A stretch of DNA of 46,870 nt, taken from contig JBOGGX010000018.1 in NCBI GenBank assembly GCA_050744245.1, positions 1 through 46,870 on the forward strand, read 5' to 3'. Numbering within the stretch: the stretch's first letter is position 1; the number at the start of each line of letters is the position of its first letter. The notes below the pieces were generated by a model. That model was not told the origin of the DNA. It was given only the letters and a program-made list of their open reading frames with translations, and ran no database searches. The translations under genes were made by a program, and so were the position numbers. The stretch comes from JBOGGX01 sp050744245. Its GTDB lineage: Bacteria; Actinomycetota; Acidimicrobiia; Acidimicrobiales; JBOGGX01. This document shows positions 22,806-30,357 of this stretch, piece by piece.

Positions 22806-24139
22806 CCGATCAGCACGACCCGCCCATCGACCACCCGACCGAGTCGGAGCTTGCCGACCTCGCGTCCGGCGCGCTCGACCCGGCTCGGACGAGCGCGGTG
22901 TCGGCCCATGTCACCTCGTGTCTCGCCTGCCGGCTCCTGTTCGACCGCCTCAACCAGGGCCTGCTCGACCTGCCCGGCGACGACCTCCTCCCCGACGACC
23001 TCCCCGCCCTCCCCGACGCCCTGCTCGCCGCGGTCGCCCGTGCCGACCGGCCCAAGGCCGGGCCGAAGGCGGGGGAGCTGTGGCGGGCCCGCGGACCCAA
23101 TGGCGGTGCGGCCACGCTGGTCTGGCTCAGGACGATCGCCCGAGCCCAGGCGGCCGCCGTCCCCGTCACCTTCGACACCGAGCTCGCCGGTGGCGACGAC
23201 ACCGTGGTCGTGCCGGCCGAAGGCTCGCCGCTCGGCATTCCGCTCGCCCTCCACCCCTCGGCCGAGGCGACCATCGACACCGCCACCCTGCTCGACCGGC
23301 TGGGTTCGGTCGACGTTGCCGCCGCGGTCGAGTCGGCCCGCACCTCGAGCGCCGGCATCGCCTCCCTCCTCGATCCGCGGGTCGAGTACCGGCAGGCGCT
23401 GGCCGACGAGCTCGCCGCGCTGGCGCCCACGCACCGGACCGACGGCGAGGCTGCGGCCGGCGACGGCTGGTGGCTGCTCGATGACCGCTCGAGCCGGGCC
23501 GACCTGCTGGTCGCGGTCCACCGCGCCCTCGGCGAGACCCATCCCGGCGCCCGCATCTCGCCCCGGCCGGCGTCGGCCGCCGGTTCGGAGCATCTGAGCG
23601 CGGTCGCCCTCGTGACCGAGCTCGACGCCTTCGTGCTCGTGGCGTTCGTCGATCGTCCGTTGGACGCAGGCGCGCTGCTCGAGGAGGCCCGCCGGGCCCT
23701 GCACGCCGACCAGTTGCTCAACGCGGTGGGCCTGACCGAACCGACGGCGCCGTTCATGGCGACCGTCGTGGATCGCCGCGACGTCGTCGAGGCGATCGAG
23801 ACCCCGTCCGGCGATCTCACACCCCCTCGCCAGAGCCGGGTCCCGGCGCCGGTGGGCGAGGCGCTCGCCAAGTTCCTGGACGCCGCCATCACGCCGTTCG
23901 GGCGGCTGGCGGCCACCGTGGTCGACGGGCGGGCGATCGACGCCAGGGAGCTGGCGGTCGACGTGGCCGGCGAGGCCGTCCGGGCCGTTGAGGCGTCGGC
24001 GAAGGGGTTCAAGGTGGAAGGGAAGCGTCCCGGCTACGAGCGGGTGAGGAGCCACCGGGCCGCGATCACCCGGCTGGTCGAGGCCGCGCTCGGCGACCCG
24101 GATGTCGACGTCGAGTCGATCATGGAGGTCGACGAATGA
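22802..24139 (+). CDS. zf-HC2 domain protein with a large novel C-terminal region
   Basis: A 445-residue protein. Residues 14-50 form an anti-sigma-type zinc-binding domain: ESELADLASGALDPARTSAV, then His36, Cys40 and Cys43 in the HxxxCxxC arrangement. The remaining ~390 residues match no family I recognise. They include LWRARGPNGGAATLVW, GDDTVVVPAEGSPLGIPLAL, HLSAVALVTELDAFVLVAFV and a helical end (EALAKFLDAAITPFG, RSHRAAITRLVEAALGD). There is no membrane segment, unlike many HC2 anti-sigma factors, so it should be cytoplasmic. Overlapping ATGA junctions on both sides couple it to the sigma-like and ATPase genes. A role as a bridge between a transcription switch and the DNA-binding ATPase is inference. 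Confidence 0.5.
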   Translation: MTDQHDPPIDHPTESELADLASGALDPARTSAVSAHVTSCLACRLLFDRLNQGLLDLPGDDLLPDDLPALPDALLAAVARADRPKAGPKAGELWRARGPNGGAATLVWLRTIARAQAAAVPVTFDTELAGGDDTVVVPAEGSPLGIPLALHPSAEATIDTATLLDRLGSVDVAAAVESARTSSAGIASLLDPRVEYRQALADELAALAPTHRTDGEAAAGDGWWLLDDRSSRADLLVAVHRALGETHPGARISPRPASAAGSEHLSAVALVTELDAFVLVAFVDRPLDAGALLEEARRALHADQLLNAVGLTEPTAPFMATVVDRRDVVEAIETPSGDLTPPRQSRVPAPVGEALAKFLDAAITPFGRLAATVVDGRAIDARELAVDVAGEAVRAVEASAKGFKVEGKRPGYERVRSHRAAITRLVEAALGDPDVDVESIMEVDE

Positions 24140-25911
24140 TCCGCCGGCTGACGCTGCGGAACTGGCGGGCCTACGAGCACCTGCAGCTCGACCTCCGGCC
24201 CGGTGCGACGTTCGTGGTCGCGCCGAACGGGGTCGGCAAGTCGTCGATCGTCGAGGGCGCCCGCTTCGCCCTGTTCGGCCTCGTGCCCCCGGCCAAGGAC
24301 GGCGCGGCGCGCATCACCAAGACGGCGGCGACGTTGGCGTCGGTCGAGGTCGAGCTCCCCAGCGGCCGCCTGCTGGCCGTCACCCGGCCCTACCCGGCCC
24401 GATCACGGGGCTCGGCGACGCCGGAGGTCACCATCGACGGCGAGCCGGCGCCGGCCGAAGCGCTGGAGTCGCTGCTGGCCGCGGAGTACGGGGCCGACGC
24501 CTCGTTCCTGGCCCGGCTGGCGATGCTGCACAGCAGCACCGTGTTCACCGAGACCAAGGGGCTCGATCTTCGGGAGCACCTGAGCCGGGTGTTCGGCGTC
24601 GATGGCCTGGTGGCGGCGCTCGACCAGACGAAGCAGCTGGCGCAGGCGGCCAAGAAGACGGTGGATTCGGCGCGGAATGTGGCCGCCGTGTCCGACGAGG
24701 ACATGGCCGCGCTCCTCGAGGTGGAGGCGAGGGCGGCCGAGCTGACCGACGAGGCCGAGGTCGAACGGGCCGCGGCCGAACGGGCGCTGGCCGAGGCCCG
24801 CGTCGCGACCGACGTGCGCCGGCGCCACGACGAGTGGAAGGCGGCGTCCGACGGTCGGGCGGCCGTCGTCGGCGAGGTGAGGGCGGCGATGGCGCAGCTG
24901 GGCCGAACCGTGTCGGTCGAGGCCGTCACTGCAGATCTCGAAGCGGCGGAGACGGCCGCAATCGAGGAGCTCGACGAGGTGCGCCGGCGGCGGGCCGAGC
25001 TGGCCGGGAGGATGCAGGCCATCAGCGCCGGGCTGGCCGAGCTCGAGCGGGCCGAGGGGACGTGCCCGGTGTGCCGTCGCCCGCTCGATGCCGGCGACGT
25101 CGACGTGGCCCGCGCCACCCACCGCCGGGACCTGGCCGCCCTCGACGCCGAGCGGACGACGCTCGACGAGGCCGAGCCGGTCGAGCTGATCTCGGAGGTC
25201 CGTCGGCTGCGCAGCCGGCTCATCAGCCAGCCGGAGCCAGGCGAGGCGCCACCGGCGCCCGACGATGCGCGGCCGGCGATCGACGACGCCGAAGCGGTCG
25301 AGCGATTCGATGCGGCCCTGGCCACCGCGGCCGAGCGGCGCGCCATCCTCGACGAGGTCAGACGCCGCCTGGCGGACGCCGAATCGGCGCGCGTCGAGTT
25401 GGAGGTCGTGATCGGCGCGTTCGAGCGGGCCGCGGCCCTGGAAGCGGCGGCGACCGCGCTCGAGACGGCGCGGCAACGGATCTTGAACGAGAGCATCGAG
25501 CCGCTCGAGGAACTGCTCGCCGACAGCTGGCGCCGGCTGTTCGTCGACCGGCCGGGCGTCGGGTTGCAGGGCGACGGGACGCTCAGCCGGCGCATCGGCG
25601 CCGAGGACCTTCACTACGAGCAGTTCAGCGACGGCGAGAAGATGGTCGCCCAGCTCATCCTCCGCGTCCTGGTGCTGCGGGCCACGACCAGGCTGGGGTT
25701 CTTCTGGGTGGACGAGCCCCTTGAGCATCTCGATCCCGACGCCCGGCGGGCCCTGGCCGTCCTGCTGGCCCAGGCGCCGGAGGAACCGTCGTTCCGGCAG
25801 GTGCTCGTGACCACCTACGAGGAGCCGCTGATCCGCCGGCTGCGGGCGTCGATTCGCGACACCCATGTCGTCTATGTGCGCCCGTCGGCTCCGGGCCCGC
25901 TGATCGGCTAG
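24136..25911 (+). CDS. Short Rad50/SbcC-like coiled-coil ATPase with a CxxC hook
   Basis: A 591-residue SMC/Rad50-type ATPase. The N-terminal lobe starts MIRRLTLRNWRAYEHLQLDL, and Walker A is APNGVGKSS at about 30-38. The coiled coil (EVEARAAELTDEAEVERAA and later RRLADAESARVELEVV) is interrupted by a zinc-hook-like CPVCRRP with cysteines at 310 and 313. The C-terminal lobe has the signature FSDGEKMVAQLILRV at about 496-510, Walker B FFWVDEP (Asp526) and the D-loop LEHLDPDARRALAVLL. The arms are much shorter than those of Rad50 or SbcC, and no Mre11/SbcD nuclease gene is adjacent. Its start overlaps the stop of the zf-HC2 gene. It probably senses or holds DNA ends as a dimer; the partner is unknown. 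Confidence 0.8.
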   Translation: MIRRLTLRNWRAYEHLQLDLRPGATFVVAPNGVGKSSIVEGARFALFGLVPPAKDGAARITKTAATLASVEVELPSGRLLAVTRPYPARSRGSATPEVTIDGEPAPAEALESLLAAEYGADASFLARLAMLHSSTVFTETKGLDLREHLSRVFGVDGLVAALDQTKQLAQAAKKTVDSARNVAAVSDEDMAALLEVEARAAELTDEAEVERAAAERALAEARVATDVRRRHDEWKAASDGRAAVVGEVRAAMAQLGRTVSVEAVTADLEAAETAAIEELDEVRRRRAELAGRMQAISAGLAELERAEGTCPVCRRPLDAGDVDVARATHRRDLAALDAERTTLDEAEPVELISEVRRLRSRLISQPEPGEAPPAPDDARPAIDDAEAVERFDAALATAAERRAILDEVRRRLADAESARVELEVVIGAFERAAALEAAATALETARQRILNESIEPLEELLADSWRRLFVDRPGVGLQGDGTLSRRIGAEDLHYEQFSDGEKMVAQLILRVLVLRATTRLGFFWVDEPLEHLDPDARRALAVLLAQAPEEPSFRQVLVTTYEEPLIRRLRASIRDTHVVYVRPSAPGPLIG

Positions 25912-25966
25912 GGGAAATCCCGCCGAGGGCCGGACGGGTCCGCCGGGTCCGACGTCTGTCCCTGGC

Positions 25967-26932
25967 ATGTTGGCGACACAACCACCGATCGCGATCGAGA
26001 CCGCAGGTCTCGCCAAGGCATTCGGCGCCACCCGCGCCGTCGACGGCATCGACCTCGTGGTTCGGGCAGGCACCGTCTACGGCGTGCTCGGCCCGAACGG
26101 CGCGGGCAAGACCACGACCCTGCGCATGCTCGCCACCCTGCTCCGGCCGAGTGCGGGCTCGGCGCGCGTGCTCGGGCACGACATCGTCGCCGATGCGGAC
26201 GCGGTGCGGGGCGCCGTCAGCCTGACCGGGCAGTTCGCCTCGGTCGACGACGAGTTGAGCGGCCGGGAGAACCTGGTCCTGCTCGGCCGGCTCCTCGGGC
26301 TCGCCCGCCGGGCGGCCGACGAGCGGGCCGCCGAGTTGCTCGATGCGTTCGGGTTGACCGACGCCGCCGACCGTCTCGTCCGCACCTTCTCGGGGGGCAT
26401 GCGCCGCCGCCTCGACATCGCGGCCAGCATCGTCGTCCCGCCCGAGCTCCTGTTCCTCGACGAACCGACGAGCGGGCTCGATCCCAGGAGCCGAAACCAG
26501 GTCTGGGACATCGTGCGGGTCCTGGTCGCGGCCGGGACGACCGTGCTCCTCACCACGCAGCACCTGGAGGAGGCCGACCAGCTCGCCGATCGCCTCGCGA
26601 TCATCGACCATGGGAAGGTCGTGGCCGAGGGCACCCCAGGGCAGCTGAAGGCGCACGTCGGCTCGGGCACGCTGCGCATCCGCCTGGTCGATCCCGCGCA
26701 CCGGCCGCTGGCCAAGGGGCTGCTCTCCGCCGCCCTCGGCGTGCCGACCTATCTCGGGCCCGACCCGGCCACGCTGTCGGCCCGGGCCGCCGCCGCGGCC
26801 GACGTCGCCACCGCCGTGGCCGACCTGGCCCGGGCCGGCATCGGGGTCGAGGAGCTCGCCCTCGGGCAACCCAGCCTCGACGAGGTCTTCCTCGCCCTGA
26901 CCGGGCACCCAACAGGAAGGGAGGCGGCGTGA
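25967..26932 (+). CDS. ABC-2 type exporter ATPase (DrrA-like)
   Basis: The ATPase subunit of an exporter, 321 residues. Walker A is LGPNGAGKTTTLRMLATLL, the Q-loop lies in SLTGQFASVDDELSGRENL, the signature is TFSGGMRRRLDIAASI, and Walker B is LLFLDEPTSGLDP, followed by the switch His in LLTTQHLEEAD. The DrrA-type C-terminal extension (DLARAGIGVEELALGQPSLD, then EVFLALTGHP) is present. It is followed by a permease gene, a two-component exporter of lipids, drugs or glycans. The start ATG 25967 lacks a strong ribosome-binding site. Between the two genes lies an unusual 124-base spacer with inverted repeats, so expression of the two subunits may be uncoupled. The cargo is unknown. Confidence 0.9.
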   Translation: MLATQPPIAIETAGLAKAFGATRAVDGIDLVVRAGTVYGVLGPNGAGKTTTLRMLATLLRPSAGSARVLGHDIVADADAVRGAVSLTGQFASVDDELSGRENLVLLGRLLGLARRAADERAAELLDAFGLTDAADRLVRTFSGGMRRRLDIAASIVVPPELLFLDEPTSGLDPRSRNQVWDIVRVLVAAGTTVLLTTQHLEEADQLADRLAIIDHGKVVAEGTPGQLKAHVGSGTLRIRLVDPAHRPLAKGLLSAALGVPTYLGPDPATLSARAAAAADVATAVADLARAGIGVEELALGQPSLDEVFLALTGHPTGREAA

Positions 26933-26971
26933 ACGAGCCCGCAGGGCGAGCGAACCATGAACCCAGCCCTT

Positions 26972-26992
26972 CTTCGCCGCGAAGCGGCGAAG
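26972..26992. repeat. 9-bp perfect hairpin between the exporter genes
   Basis: CTTCGCCGC and GCGGCGAAG flank a GAA loop. There is no T-run, so it is not a classical terminator. It is directly followed by the larger inverted repeat that covers the permease start. Confidence 0.75.
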
Positions 26993-27063
26993 CGGTCATT
27001 GGTGCTTCCGATGTCTGCTTCGCCGGGAGTTGGCGTCACACGACGATGGAGCACCAATGACCG
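26993..27063 (+). promoter_or_regulatory. 14-bp inverted repeat that pairs with the permease start codon
   Basis: The left arm CGGTCATTGGTGCT (26993-27006) is perfectly complementary to the right arm AGCACCAATGACCG (27050-27063), with 43 bases between. The right arm contains the ATG of the permease gene at 27057-27059, and GGAG lies at 27047-27050, just at its edge. In RNA the stem would hide the start site, so it could act as a translation switch. Alternatively, both arms are DNA operators. Confidence 0.55.
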
Positions 27064-27905
27064 TGACCGTGACCGCGACCGAGGCCGAGCCGGTGCTGGC
27101 CGAGGCGACCCTCCGGGAGGCGCTGGCCGATCGGGTCCGTCCGCCGCGCCCGACGCCGCTCTCGGCCTCGCTGACGTTCGGCTGGCGGGCGATGCTGAAG
27201 ATCCGGCACGTTCCGATGCAGCTGTTCGACGTCACCGCCTTCCCGATCATGTTCGTGCTGCTGTACACGTACCTCTTCGGCGGGGCGCTCGCCGGCTCGC
27301 CCCGCGCCTATCTCCAGGAGCTCCTGCCCGGGATCCTGGTCATGACCGTGGCCTGGATCACGATGTACACCGGGCAGGCGTTGAACACCGACATCTCGAA
27401 GGGCATCTTCGACCGGTTCCGGTCGCTGCCGATCTGGCGGCCGGCGGTGCTGGTCGGGATGCTGCTCGCCGACACCGTGCGCTACACGACGGCATCGCTC
27501 GTGATCGTCGTGCTCGGCGTCGCGCTCGGCTTCCGACCCGACGGCGGAGCGCTCGGCGTGCTGCTGGCGGTGACCCTGCTCCTCGTGTTCGCGTTCAGCC
27601 TGTCGTGGGTCTGGACGGCGGTCGGGCTGCGCATGCAGACACCAGAGTCGGTCATGCAGGTGAGCATGACCGTGCTGTTCCCGCTGACCTTCGCCAGCAA
27701 CGTGTTCGTCGACTCGGCGACCATGCCGGGCTGGGTGCAGGCCTTCGTCAACAGCAACCCGATCACCCACCTGGCCACCGCGGCACGGGGCCTCATGCAC
27801 GGCACGGCCGTCACCGGCGACGTCGCGTGGGTCCTGGCGTGGAGCGCGGCGCTCGTCGCCGTGTTCGGGCCGCTCACCATGCGCCTCTACGGCAGGGAGC
27901 GGTAG
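27057..27905 (+). CDS. ABC-2 type exporter permease (DrrB-like)
   Basis: The membrane subunit of the exporter, 282 residues and about six membrane segments. Examples are DVTAFPIMFVLLYTYLFGGA, LLPGILVMTVAWITMYTGQA, LGVLLAVTLLLVFAFSLSWV and VLAWSAALVAVFGPLTM. The cytoplasmic N-terminus has the RAMLKIRHVPMQLF coupling-helix region and ISKGIFDRFRSLPI, both characteristic of DrrB-type permeases. ATG 27057 has GGAG six bases upstream. The start codon lies inside the arm of an inverted repeat, so translation may be controlled. A truncated sigma-factor fragment follows six bases after its stop. Confidence 0.85.
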   Translation: MTVTVTATEAEPVLAEATLREALADRVRPPRPTPLSASLTFGWRAMLKIRHVPMQLFDVTAFPIMFVLLYTYLFGGALAGSPRAYLQELLPGILVMTVAWITMYTGQALNTDISKGIFDRFRSLPIWRPAVLVGMLLADTVRYTTASLVIVVLGVALGFRPDGGALGVLLAVTLLLVFAFSLSWVWTAVGLRMQTPESVMQVSMTVLFPLTFASNVFVDSATMPGWVQAFVNSNPITHLATAARGLMHGTAVTGDVAWVLAWSAALVAVFGPLTMRLYGRER

Positions 27906-27911
27906 AGGCCG

Positions 27912-28136
27912 ATGACCGAGCCCGATCTCATCGCGGTGGCCGCGGTGCAGGACCTGCCGCCGCGGCACCGAGTGGTGCTCATCCTGCGGGATGTCCTGGA
28001 GTGGCCGGCCGCCGAGGTGGCCGAGCTGCTCGGCGTCAGCCTGGCCTCGCTCGACGGGACGCTCCAGCGGGCGCGGGCCGGGCTCGGGGTCGGCGAGGCC
28101 GATCAGAGCCAGTCGCGCCGCTTGAACACGCCGTAG
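27912..28136 (+). pseudogene. Sigma factor region 4 fragment
   Basis: A 74-residue reading with VAAVQDLPPRHRVVLILRDV and LEWPAAEVAELLGVSLASLD, then LQRARAGL, the region-4 helix-turn-helix of ECF (SigJ-like) sigma factors. Regions 1-2 and most of the protein are absent, and the last residues overlap the end of a convergent corA gene. A stand-alone region-4 protein is possible, but a truncated remnant is more likely. It is not obviously related to the exporter except by proximity. Confidence 0.6.
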
Positions 28137-29242
28137 AGGGTCACGCACGTCAACACCATGAGCAGCAGCGCCACCGGATAGCCGAACACCCAGTTGAGCT
28201 CCGGCATGTGCTCGAAGTTCATGCCGTAGACCGTGCCGATGAGCGTCGGCGCGAACAGGATGGCGGCCCAGGCGGAGATCTTCTTGACCTCCTCGTTCTG
28301 GACGTTGCTCGCCTGGGCCAGGTTCTTCATCTCCTCGTTCTGTTGCTGGGCCACGAGGGTGGCGTTGACGGTCAGCATGTCGCGCAGCAGTTGGCGGAAC
28401 TCGTCGACCCGTTCGACGATCTGGGTCAGGTGGTCGTCGACGTCGCGCAGGTAGCGCTGGAGCTCCTCGTCGATGCCGTACTTGTCGAACCCGGCGGTGA
28501 GGGCGGACAACACCATGCCCAGCGGTTGGGTCGCCCGCTGGAACTCGGTCACCTCCCGCGACAGTTCATAGATCCGGCGCGACACCTGCGGGTCGCCGCT
28601 GAACACCTCGATCTCGATCTCGTCGATGTCGTTGCCCAGGCCGGCGACGACCGGGTAGTAGCCGTCGACCACCCGGTCGAGGATGGCGTAGAGCACGGCC
28701 TCCGGACCTCGACGCAACAGGTCTGGTTGGCTCTCCAGCCGGCGCCGGACCGAGCTGAAGTCGGGCGCCTCGCTGTGGCGGACCGTGATCACGAAGTCGG
28801 GCCCGATGAAGACGTGCACCTCGCCGAACTCCACCTCCTCGATCTCGTCGACGTAGCGGGCCGGGCGCAGCACGACGAACAGGGTGTCGCCGTAGCGCTC
28901 CAGCTTCGGGCGTTGGTGGGCGACGATGGCGTCCTCGACCGCGAGGTCGTGGAGCCCGAACTCCGACGCGAGCGAGGCCACCTCATGGGGCTCGGGTCGG
29001 TACAAACCGATCCAGGCCATGCCGTCCGGGTGGTCCCGAAGGGCGGCGTACGTGTCGGCCAGCGAGGCGGGCGACGCCACCCGGTCGCCGTCGACGTACA
29101 CCGCGCTGTCGACGATCCGCGACGCCGGCGCCCCAGGGGCGTCGTCGTCGCCCGCCACGTCGTCGCGAGCACCGTCGCCTCCGGCCGAGGGCCGGCGCGT
29201 CCGGACGAGGGAGCGGATGTTGGGTCGGCGGCGCTCCGGCAT
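28103..29242 (-). CDS. corA: CorA-family magnesium/divalent cation transporter, first of a tandem pair
   Basis: A pentameric cation channel subunit of about 379 residues. The cytoplasmic domain reads MAWIGLYRPEPHEVASLASE, LHDLAVEDAIVAHQRPKLER and VHVFIGPDFVITVRHSEAP. A long helix follows (VDDHLTQIVERVDEFRQLLR). The two membrane helices surround the selectivity loop YGMNFEHMPEL with the GMN signature, and the protein ends FKRRDWL. ATG 29242 (MPERRRPN) is preferred to 29272 because it avoids overlap with the second corA gene on the same strand. The N-terminal ~50 residues are an Arg- and Asp-rich tail. Confidence 0.9.
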   Translation of the reverse strand: MPERRRPNIRSLVRTRRPSAGGDGARDDVAGDDDAPGAPASRIVDSAVYVDGDRVASPASLADTYAALRDHPDGMAWIGLYRPEPHEVASLASEFGLHDLAVEDAIVAHQRPKLERYGDTLFVVLRPARYVDEIEEVEFGEVHVFIGPDFVITVRHSEAPDFSSVRRRLESQPDLLRRGPEAVLYAILDRVVDGYYPVVAGLGNDIDEIEIEVFSGDPQVSRRIYELSREVTEFQRATQPLGMVLSALTAGFDKYGIDEELQRYLRDVDDHLTQIVERVDEFRQLLRDMLTVNATLVAQQQNEEMKNLAQASNVQNEEVKKISAWAAILFAPTLIGTVYGMNFEHMPELNWVFGYPVALLLMVLTCVTLYGVFKRRDWL

Positions 29243-29253
29243 TGGTCCGCCCT

Positions 29254-30324
29254 TCACAGCCAATCGCGCCAACGGAAGGTCAGGTACAGAAGCACGCCGG
29301 CGATGGCGATGATGGCGGAGGAGGCGACCACCCCCGAGGCGGCGCCAAAGCCGGGGAAGGGGACGTTCATGCCGTAGTAGCCGGTGACGAGCGCGGGCAC
29401 GGTGATGATCGCGGCCCAGCTGGAGACCTTCTTGACGATCAGGTTCTGCCGGTAGTCGCGCAGGCTCAGGTTGGTCTCCACCATCGTGCTCACCAGGTCG
29501 CGGAGCGAGTCGGTCGACTCGTTGACCCGCAGGATGTGGTCGTAGACATCCTGGAAGTATGGGTACAGGTGATCGGAGACGGCCGGATGGTCAAGCCGCA
29601 TGAGGCTGCTGACGACCTCGCGCATGGGCACCACGAGGCGGTGGAACCCGACCATGGCCCGGCGCATGTCGAACCAATGCCGCTGCTTCGACGGATCGAG
29701 CGGCTGGTCGGCGAAGAGCCCGCTGCTGACCTCGTCGTAGTAGTCGTCGAAGGCCTGGACGACATCGAAGTAGTTGTCGACGATCACATCGAGCAACCCG
29801 TAGAGCAGGAAGCCGACGCCATGGACGGCCAGGTCGGGTGAACGGTCCCAACGGGCCACCACGTCCTCCATCGAGAAGGCATGGTCGGCGCGCACGGTGA
29901 TGAGCCACCGCTCGTTGATGAAGGCGTCGATCTCGCTCGTGGCGAGCTCCGCGGACGCGAGGTCGAGCCGCACGTCGTGGCTCGACAGGAACAGGTGGGT
30001 GGCGTAGCGGTCGATCTTGGGCCGCTGGTGGGGTTCGAGCGCGTCCTCGACGGCCAGCTCGTGCAGGCCGAGCTCGTCGGCCAGTTCGTGGAGGTCTGGC
30101 TTCGACGCACCGCACAGGTCGACCCATACCACGGTGTCCGGATCCTCCAGATGCTCGGACACGTCGGCCACGGGGAAGCCCTCGGCCTCCAGCACGCCCT
30201 TGCGGTACACCCTGGTCAACGCCTCGCCCACGGCGGTCACCCTAGGTCGGCCGGGTCCGGGTGCCACCACCCGGTCGGCGGTCGGGACACCCACCTTCCG
30301 CTTGCTCCTTCGACGCCGTAGCAT
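29254..30324 (-). CDS. corA: CorA-family transporter, second of a tandem pair
   Basis: A 356-residue CorA paralogue located just upstream of the other corA on the same strand, so the two probably form an operon (11-base gap). Landmarks are VVWVDLCGASKPDLHELADE, LHELAVEDALEPHQRPKIDR, DAFINERWLITVRAD, helix segment LYPYFQDVYDHILRVNES and the signature YYGMNVPFPGFG, followed by the second helix and FRWRDWL. The loop after GMN (VPFPG) differs from the FEHMPEL of its neighbour, suggesting different gating or ion preference, or a mixed pentamer. It is divergent from the FtsX-type permease gene; the GTG start of that gene is 34 bases away. Confidence 0.9.
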   Translation of the reverse strand: MLRRRRSKRKVGVPTADRVVAPGPGRPRVTAVGEALTRVYRKGVLEAEGFPVADVSEHLEDPDTVVWVDLCGASKPDLHELADELGLHELAVEDALEPHQRPKIDRYATHLFLSSHDVRLDLASAELATSEIDAFINERWLITVRADHAFSMEDVVARWDRSPDLAVHGVGFLLYGLLDVIVDNYFDVVQAFDDYYDEVSSGLFADQPLDPSKQRHWFDMRRAMVGFHRLVVPMREVVSSLMRLDHPAVSDHLYPYFQDVYDHILRVNESTDSLRDLVSTMVETNLSLRDYRQNLIVKKVSSWAAIITVPALVTGYYGMNVPFPGFGAASGVVASSAIIAIAGVLLYLTFRWRDWL

Positions 30325-30357
30325 GGCGACGATGGACGGCGGCGGACGGGCAGGCTG

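Noticed and set aside
24136..25911. Classical SbcC/Rad50 of an SbcCD pair
   Set aside because: The coiled coils are much too short and no SbcD/Mre11 gene lies in the neighbourhood.
26957..29377. Very long plus-strand open frame (over 800 codons)
   Set aside because: It is antisense to the DrrB-type permease context and both corA genes, lacks protein character and is typical of GC-rich shadow frames.
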